From: Candidatus Bathyarchaeota archaeon
GTDB lineage: Archaea > Thermoproteota > Bathyarchaeia > RBG-16-48-13 > JAGMEO01
Assembly: GCA_023128135.1 (NCBI GenBank)
Contig: JAGMEO010000001.1
Location: 1-29,955, forward strand
Direction: 5' to 3'
Length of the DNA: 29,955 bases
A model generated the notes under the pieces. The model was not told the DNA's origin, did no database searches, and saw only the letters and a list, made by a program, of their open reading frames with translations. Positions 25,418 to 29,955 of the stretch are shown piece by piece; positions within the stretch are counted from its first letter, which is position 1; every line of letters begins with the position of its first letter. A program made the translations under genes and the position numbers.

Positions 25418-26053
25418 TCACCTAGACCAATCAGTTGGAGTAACAATTCGGTAAGTATTTTTTAATGCATTATATGTTGCAAAAGCATATGATGGAATGG
25501 TTCTTGTCGAACCGTAACTTCTAGTCCAACAATCACTGATTCCAGCAAACTTCATGATAGTTTTACCTACATCGCTAGCGACTATACCTAATCCTCTTGG
25601 ACCTGGCTCAATCTCAATAACCACACTTCCACATTTACCTCTTACCTTCATTGGGAATGAGTGTGGTTCACCGCAACTGCACTCCCAACTACCACACCCT
25701 CGACGCACTGGAATAATGTTAAGCTTCGCGTCCACTATTCCTTTCTGAATAGCTGATCTGACTTGTTTATCTTTACCAGAACCAAGTCCAACAACTCCTT
25801 CATAATTTCCGACAACCACTATAGATTTAAACCTCGATCTTTCTCCAGCATCTGTTTGTTTTTGAACTAAATTCACATCCAACACTTCTTCTTTTAAGTT
25901 CGAGACAAGAAGATCAACAATTTCAGGTTCTTTTATCTTTAATCCTTGAGTAAAGATGTCTTCGATTGAAGTAATGCTTCCCTCTAACACCATTCTTCCT
26001 ACGCTTGTACGTGGAATCCACTTTTCAGCTTTTTCTGTTTCAGTTTTTTTCAT
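25418..26053 (-). CDS. rps5: Ribosomal protein S5 (uS5)
   Basis: About 211 residues from ATG 26053; TTG 26065, overlapping the L18 stop, would add four. The RNA-binding half holds RFKSIVVVGNYEGVVGLGSG; the insert RRGCGSWECSCGEPHS plus GKCGSVVIEIEPGPRGLGIV follows. Four cysteines in this stretch (CGSWECSC...GKC) look like a metal site and are common in archaeal S5. Confidence 0.95.
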   Translation of the reverse strand: MKKTETEKAEKWIPRTSVGRMVLEGSITSIEDIFTQGLKIKEPEIVDLLVSNLKEEVLDVNLVQKQTDAGERSRFKSIVVVGNYEGVVGLGSGKDKQVRSAIQKGIVDAKLNIIPVRRGCGSWECSCGEPHSFPMKVRGKCGSVVIEIEPGPRGLGIVASDVGKTIMKFAGISDCWTRSYGSTRTIPSYAFATYNALKNTYRIVTPTDWSR

Positions 26054-26061
26054 ATTTACAA

Positions 26062-26655
26062 TCAACCTTTAAATGCTTTAGCAATTTTTTCCTTTGTCTC
26101 AATGAAATGTTTCGATAGCTCTGAAGGCTTTAAACCTACAGCTAAGTATCTCGAAAACCTTTTCTTATAGGTTTCAGGATCAGTTTCACCCAATTTTTCT
26201 GCATAATCAGATATGTGTTCTCCTCTAATTCTCTCTTCACTAGGTAACGTGCTTTCACCATAAGGGACATCAATGCCTGAATCGACTACTCCTTTTAGAG
26301 CTGCAAAGACTTTTGCACCAGGCGTAGCATGCTGTAGACCGATATCCAAAATAGCTTTTTTGACATCCTTTTTAAGTATACGGTGACCAGCTAAAAACCC
26401 TGTTAAATAAGCAGAAGGTACATTTCCTTGATGAGCTTTCCAACCATGTTTTTTGGAAAGTTCTCTGGAATGGGCAGAAGCCAAAGTCGAATCACCATTA
26501 ACCTTGGCTTTTACCAACTGAATAAAGGTGTGTTTTAATGAGGTTCTTACGACTAGCCTAGGTAAATTAGAGGTTATCATTCTCTTCCTAGTGTGATAAT
26601 CTGTAAGCCCTTTTCTTCGTCTTCTAAAAGCTACGTAGTTTACGTTTCTAGTCAA
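26062..26655 (-). CDS. rpl18: Ribosomal protein L18 (uL18)
   Basis: 197-residue archaeal L18, a 5S rRNA-binding protein: RRRRKGLTDYHTRKRMITSN, LPRLVVRTSLKHTFIQLV, PSAYLTGFLAGHRILKKDVK and VFAALKGVVDSGIDVPYGES. The TTG start lies 7 nt downstream of the L19e stop. There is no frame break. Confidence 0.95.
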   Translation of the reverse strand: MTRNVNYVAFRRRRKGLTDYHTRKRMITSNLPRLVVRTSLKHTFIQLVKAKVNGDSTLASAHSRELSKKHGWKAHQGNVPSAYLTGFLAGHRILKKDVKKAILDIGLQHATPGAKVFAALKGVVDSGIDVPYGESTLPSEERIRGEHISDYAEKLGETDPETYKKRFSRYLAVGLKPSELSKHFIETKEKIAKAFKG

Positions 26656-26662
26656 ATGTTCA

Positions 26663-27115
26663 TTACCGCCGTTTAATTAGTTTATGTGTCTTTACATGTT
26701 CCTTTAGATGAGAAACATCCGCAAAAGCTCCTCCCTTGATCATACCATATAATCTTCGGTACACATCAGATGAAATAACACGCGTTTCTCTCCAATTCTT
26801 CAATTTTTTCCTTTGTGATCTCACTTTTGTCATCCACATCCTTTTTGAAGAGATTTTTGAGGTTTTATGACCTTTTCTTCTTCCTTCTCCTCTGTGTCGT
26901 CCCTTTTTCTTTTTTGCATCTAATATGCGGGCTCTAGTACGACTAACGCCCTGTTTCGGTTTAGCTTGTATCACCTTTTCATGTATTAACCGGCGGATCT
27001 CTTCTCTTGTTATAGCGATCTCAACATCTTCTGCTCTCTCAGGGTCGATCCAGACCCTGCTTTCACCGATCTTTAGTATCTTAGCTGCCAGCTTCCTCTT
27101 GTTCTTCAATCTCAT
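26663..27115 (-). CDS. rpl19e: Ribosomal protein L19e (eL19)
   Basis: 150 residues from ATG 27115, which gives the family start MRLKNKRKLAAKILKIGESR. RTRARILDAKKKKGRHRGEG and a very basic central helix follow. An upstream in-frame start at 27169 would add 18 unrelated residues and overlap L32e further. Even with ATG 27115 the gene overlaps the L32e 3' end by about 35 nt. Confidence 0.94.
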   Translation of the reverse strand: MRLKNKRKLAAKILKIGESRVWIDPERAEDVEIAITREEIRRLIHEKVIQAKPKQGVSRTRARILDAKKKKGRHRGEGRRKGHKTSKISSKRMWMTKVRSQRKKLKNWRETRVISSDVYRRLYGMIKGGAFADVSHLKEHVKTHKLIKRR

Positions 27116-27584
27116 ATTCTTCTCTTCCAGGATTAACGACATGGAGTTTAAGTTCTTCTGCCCTTTCAAGCAGCTTCATCCTTTTTCTCAATCCAACGGT
27201 ATGAGCTATTCTCACAACCTGCTTACTTGAATCCGTTCCTTCAAGTTCTTTGAGATTAAATACAATTTTCTCTTCTTTACCTGATGGATGATAATAGCGA
27301 ACTTTTTTTGGTGATCGATATCCAATACTTACATGTTTTGGCCATCCACTTTCTTTAGTTCTCATGTGATGGTCTATTCCCTTTGGCTTTCTCCAAGAAC
27401 TTCCTAGTCTTTTATACCTCCATGCTTCGAATCTTTGAAAATCTGGTTTTTTACTTTTAAGAGCACTTCTGCTTCTCATTTGCCTTTGTTTTTCTCTATT
27501 CTCAAGGCCTTCATTTTCTTCAACTTTTTTCTCGTCTGTTTTGGTCTTTATGTGTCTTTTTCCTCTGTTTTTCTTTTGTTTCAT
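27081..27584 (-). CDS. rpl32e: Ribosomal protein L32e (eL32)
   Basis: 167 residues. About 45 charged residues precede the core PDFQRFEAWRYKRLGSSWRK, PKGIDHHMRTKESGWPKHVS and IGYRSPKKVRYYHPSGKEEK. The start ATG overlaps the L6 stop as ATGA, with GAGGGAA upstream. The acidic tail (EEYEIEEQEEAGS) runs into the L19e start. Confidence 0.95.
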   Translation of the reverse strand: MKQKKNRGKRHIKTKTDEKKVEENEGLENREKQRQMRSRSALKSKKPDFQRFEAWRYKRLGSSWRKPKGIDHHMRTKESGWPKHVSIGYRSPKKVRYYHPSGKEEKIVFNLKELEGTDSSKQVVRIAHTVGLRKRMKLLERAEELKLHVVNPGREEYEIEEQEEAGS

Positions 27585-28132
27585 TGTATTCCCTCTGTTT
27601 TCTCATATACATAGACGCCGTCAAGAAAAACCCTGGGATCAAACTTTTTTATTCTAGTTGCTTGCTGGATGTTGGCAGCTGTTTGGCTTACTTCATCTAT
27701 GTTTATTCCCTTAACAATAACATCTTCAGCGTTTACTTCAACTTTGGTATTTCCAACAATTTTTGCGATTCTTGGGCTACGTTCTCCATAGAAGTTTTCA
27801 ATAATAACATTTTCATTTTGTACTTTTACAGATATTGGAAAATGGGCAAAGACAATCTTGAGCTTATAAGTGAACCCTTCAGTTACACCAATAATCATTT
27901 TTCTAATTCTAGAGCTAACGGTCTTCACCATTGCTGCAGTTTTCTTATTAGGCCAACGTGTTTCAACAATCACTTTGTCATCTACCTTTTTGATATACAC
28001 CGGCGCGTGGGTAAAGTCTTGTTGGACCTCACCTAAAGGACCATTAACAGTGACTTTTTTTTGGTCAATAGTTAATTGTAACCCCTCTGGAACTTTAGTC
28101 TCTATACATTCTAATATTGTCTTACCCATCAT
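27581..28132 (-). CDS. rpl6: Ribosomal protein L6 (uL6)
   Basis: 183 residues with two L6 repeats: VNGPLGEVQQDFTHAPVYIK and the C-terminal GNTKVEVNAEDVIVKGINID with ISQTAANIQQATR-like EVSQTAANIQQATRIKKFDP. The start is ATG 28132, preceded by GGAGGTGTA; ATG 28129 follows immediately. It lies 8 nt downstream of S8. Confidence 0.96.
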   Translation of the reverse strand: MMGKTILECIETKVPEGLQLTIDQKKVTVNGPLGEVQQDFTHAPVYIKKVDDKVIVETRWPNKKTAAMVKTVSSRIRKMIIGVTEGFTYKLKIVFAHFPISVKVQNENVIIENFYGERSPRIAKIVGNTKVEVNAEDVIVKGINIDEVSQTAANIQQATRIKKFDPRVFLDGVYVYEKTEGIQ

Positions 28133-28140
28133 TACACCTC

Positions 28141-28530
28141 CTAGTAAACGTAAGCCAGTAGTTGACCTCCAATCTTTTTCTTCTTGGCCTTTTCATGGGA
28201 AAACACTCCTTTGGAAGTTGAGACAATTAAAATGCCAAAATCTTTTGATGGCAGATACTTTTTCTCCCACTTTTCAAGCTCATTAACTTTTACAGGAAAT
28301 CTAGGTCGAATAGAGCCACATTTATTCACTCGGCCTAACAATTGAACCTTAAACTTTCCGAATCTACCATCTTCTATATACTCAAATTCACCTATGTATC
28401 CGTTCTTTTGCATTGTTCTTAGAACGTGGCCAATCTTTTTTGAAGCGGGGGTAATAATACACTCTTTCTTTAGTCGTAATTCATTGTTCGTAATTGTGGA
28501 AAGAGCATTTGAAAGTGGATCAGATCTCAT
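28141..28530 (-). CDS. rps8: Ribosomal protein S8 (uS8)
   Basis: 129 residues from ATG 28530 ([18 protein letters not shown]), which fits the family start and has GAGGGA 9 nt upstream. An in-frame ATG at 28545 overlaps the S14 stop (ATGA) and adds five residues; it may allow coupling. The C-terminal signature [20 protein letters not shown] is clear. Binds the central domain of 16S rRNA. Confidence 0.95.
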   Translation of the reverse strand: MRSDPLSNALSTITNNELRLKKECIITPASKKIGHVLRTMQKNGYIGEFEYIEDGRFGKFKVQLLGRVNKCGSIRPRFPVKVNELEKWEKKYLPSKDFGILIVSTSKGVFSHEKAKKKKIGGQLLAYVY

Positions 28531-28541
28531 ATGTTTTTCCC

Positions 28542-28706
28542 TCATGAATATTTTTTAAAGCCTAGTTTTTCAGCAACCTCTCGGAAACATCTTCGGCATA
28601 GGTTCAAATTATATGAACGTATAAGCCCCTTATAGGTGCCACATCTTATACACTGTCTACGACCTTTTTTATTAGTGTTCTTTGTATTATTCGTTTGTGC
28701 ACTCAA
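28542..28706 (-). CDS. rps14: Ribosomal protein S14 (uS14), zinc-ribbon type, 54 residues
   Basis: A short gene between L5 and S8. The protein contains [20 protein letters not shown] and [20 protein letters not shown], with zinc ligands C19, C22, C37 and C40. The length is normal for archaeal S14. The TTG start has GGAG about 9 nt upstream, and the TGA stop overlaps the upstream S8 ATG. The 170 nt between it and L5 contains no gene; a TATATAAT-like stretch near 28770 could be an internal promoter. Confidence 0.95.
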   Translation of the reverse strand: MSAQTNNTKNTNKKGRRQCIRCGTYKGLIRSYNLNLCRRCFREVAEKLGFKKYS

Positions 28707-28879
28707 TTATTTCTTCTCCGCTTTTGCTGTCTATCTTGAAAAGATTTTGTTGTATTTTTGTACAGTTGTATATAATGTTTAACCATTTTGCAGATCAAGA
28801 ACAAGATAGGTGATCTGAAAGAAGAATTATAATATTTTAATAATTATTTAAATAATGACCTATAAAGCACTGTCTTTTT

Positions 28880-29419
28880 TCATTCAATGATTTCGATTCT
28901 AAATTTGTCTCTGATGAATTTTACAGCTTCTTCTGGGGTCACTCTTTGCTTCTTTCCTATTGATTTGAGTCCCTTTTTCTTTTTAATACTGTATGAAGGT
29001 TTTTCTATTGAGACACATACATCCATACCAAATATGCCCAGCTTTGGATCATATTTGGTTCCAGGTAAATCAATGTGCTTCTCTATTCCAAATGCAAAAT
29101 TACCTTGCCTATCAAAATTTGAAATGGGTAATTTATTGCCAACACTTTCGAAGGCTTTTATCAAAAAATCTTTAGCTGCTTGTTTTCTTAGGGTGATGAT
29201 GCAAGCGATAGGCTCGTTTTTCCTAACTCCCCAGTCTTTGATGGTCTTTCTTGCAAGTCTTTGACATGGTTTTTTACCTGTTAATTGTTCAAGCACGGTC
29301 ATAGCCTTCTGTAATGGTTCTCCTGATTGTCCAACAGCAATATTAATGACTACCTTATCGATTCGCGGCGCCTGCATAGGGTTTGAGCCACTCTTTTGTG
29401 GTTTCACTAACTCACTCAT
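28880..29419 (-). CDS. rpl5: Ribosomal protein L5 (uL5)
   Basis: 179 residues. APRIDKVVINIAVGQSGEPL, VLEQLTGKKPCQRLARKTIK, GNFAFGIEKHIDLPGTKYDP and GIFGMDVCVSIEKPSYSIKK match archaeal L5, which binds 5S rRNA. The ATG overlaps the end of S4e by 8 nt and has GAAGGGAAA upstream. Confidence 0.96.
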   Translation of the reverse strand: MSELVKPQKSGSNPMQAPRIDKVVINIAVGQSGEPLQKAMTVLEQLTGKKPCQRLARKTIKDWGVRKNEPIACIITLRKQAAKDFLIKAFESVGNKLPISNFDRQGNFAFGIEKHIDLPGTKYDPKLGIFGMDVCVSIEKPSYSIKKKKGLKSIGKKQRVTPEEAVKFIRDKFRIEIIE

Positions 29420-29955
29420 TCTTTTTCCCTTCTGGTAGTGATATCCAAGGTTTCTCTTCGCCTATAGCAAAAACATATTTTATGGGTGTTTGAATTTTCT
29501 TCCCATTTACACTTTCAAGTGTAACGATTGTTGGATGGGCTCCTCTTCCCTTTTTGATTCTTGTTATCTTTCCCCAGACGCCAACATTTTTTCCATCTAT
29601 AATTATTGCTGGTATGCTTTTTCTTATCTTAGTGTGTTCTAAAATCTTCTTTTTGGACAGACTAATTTTCAGAACATCTGTTGTTTCGTACTCTTGATCT
29701 TTAGGTTGTCGGGGTCTTTTTTGATCAAGCAAGATGTTTTGACCATCATGTAGATTAAGTTGTAATCTTCCTCCTTTTACACTTGTTTTTCCTGTAATTT
29801 TGAATAATTTGAAAGATTTTTCTTTCCCCTTAATTTTGTGTAGACTTAATATGTTTTTGGGAGATGGAAGTACACGATATGCTACTTTCATCTTTGGTAT
29901 TTCTACAACATCCATCAAACCTGTTGGATAATCGTATTCTACCACAAAACGCCCA
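29412..29955 (-). CDS. rps4e: Ribosomal protein S4e (eS4), N-terminus beyond the window
   Basis: About 181 C-terminal residues; the frame is open to the right edge (GRF precedes VVEYDYPTGLMDVVEIPK). The KOW region HTKIRKSIPAIIIDGKNVGV, WGKITRIKKGRG and the end YVFAIGEEKPWISLPEGKKN are diagnostic. The GTG at 29945 is internal, because family sequence continues past it. It is the first gene of the minus-strand super-operon in this window. Confidence 0.94.
   Translation of the reverse strand, partial: GRFVVEYDYPTGLMDVVEIPKMKVAYRVLPSPKNILSLHKIKGKEKSFKLFKITGKTSVKGGRLQLNLHDGQNILLDQKRPRQPKDQEYETTDVLKISLSKKKILEHTKIRKSIPAIIIDGKNVGVWGKITRIKKGRGAHPTIVTLESVNGKKIQTPIKYVFAIGEEKPWISLPEGKKNE

Noticed and set aside
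1..29955. CRISPR arrays, insertion sequences, prophage or defence genes.
   Set aside because: I saw no repeat-spacer arrays, transposases, integrases or terminal inverted repeats; apart from remnants the content is informational core genes.

Overview
The window is archaeal and AT-rich. It carries archaeal/eukaryotic-type ribosomal proteins (L30e, L14e, L19e, L32e, S4e), an EF-1-alpha, archaeal NusA, Cbf5, AdkA, a DGGGP synthase for ether lipids, TATA-like boxes and tRNA genes with bulge-helix-bulge (BHB) introns. The largest RNA polymerase subunit is one undivided chain (A' and A'' joined), as in Thaumarchaeota/Aigarchaeota and some relatives. L14e is present, L34e is absent from its usual slot, and tRNA and mRNA introns are abundant. 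I infer a TACK-type lineage, perhaps Bathyarchaeia-like; this placement is only moderately supported.

Layout. (1) 1-4550: 3' part of valS, an intron-bearing tRNA-Arg, a GfcR-like HTH-phosphoribosyltransferase regulator, a tRNA-splicing endonuclease subunit lacking its catalytic histidine, and a UbiA-type DGGGP synthase. (2) 4573-5416: tRNA-Arg(CCU), tRNA-Asp and tRNA-Tyr on the minus strand and tRNA-Lys on the plus strand; Asp has two introns and Tyr three. (3) 5696-16708: rpoB-rpoA-L30e-nusA-S12, then S7 inverted, then EF-1-alpha and S10. (4) 16709-17937: a scar-like zone with an ornithine-cyclodeaminase remnant, tRNA-Ser(UGA) and a truncated archease. (5) 17938-29955, all minus strand: the S10/spc/alpha super-operon, read from the right edge as S4e-L5-S14-S8-L6-L32e-L19e-L18-S5-L30-L15-secY-adk-DUF106-cmk-L14e-cbf5-tRNA-Ser(GGA)-S13-S4-S11.

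The most striking theme is RNA splicing. Six of the seven tRNA genes contain introns, 11 in total. Six of these lie outside the usual 37/38 site: D-loop, 5' anticodon stem (three times), T-loop and 3' acceptor stem. In most cases I could fold a 4-bp central helix flanked by two 3-nt bulges and recover a standard mature tRNA. The cbf5 gene looks frame-broken, but removing a 17-nt BHB intron that splits the codon of its catalytic aspartate restores a normal 335-residue protein. The nearby EndA subunit lacks the catalytic His, which suggests a heteromeric, broad-specificity splicing endonuclease encoded partly elsewhere, and an archease fragment points to past change in the RtcB ligase system.
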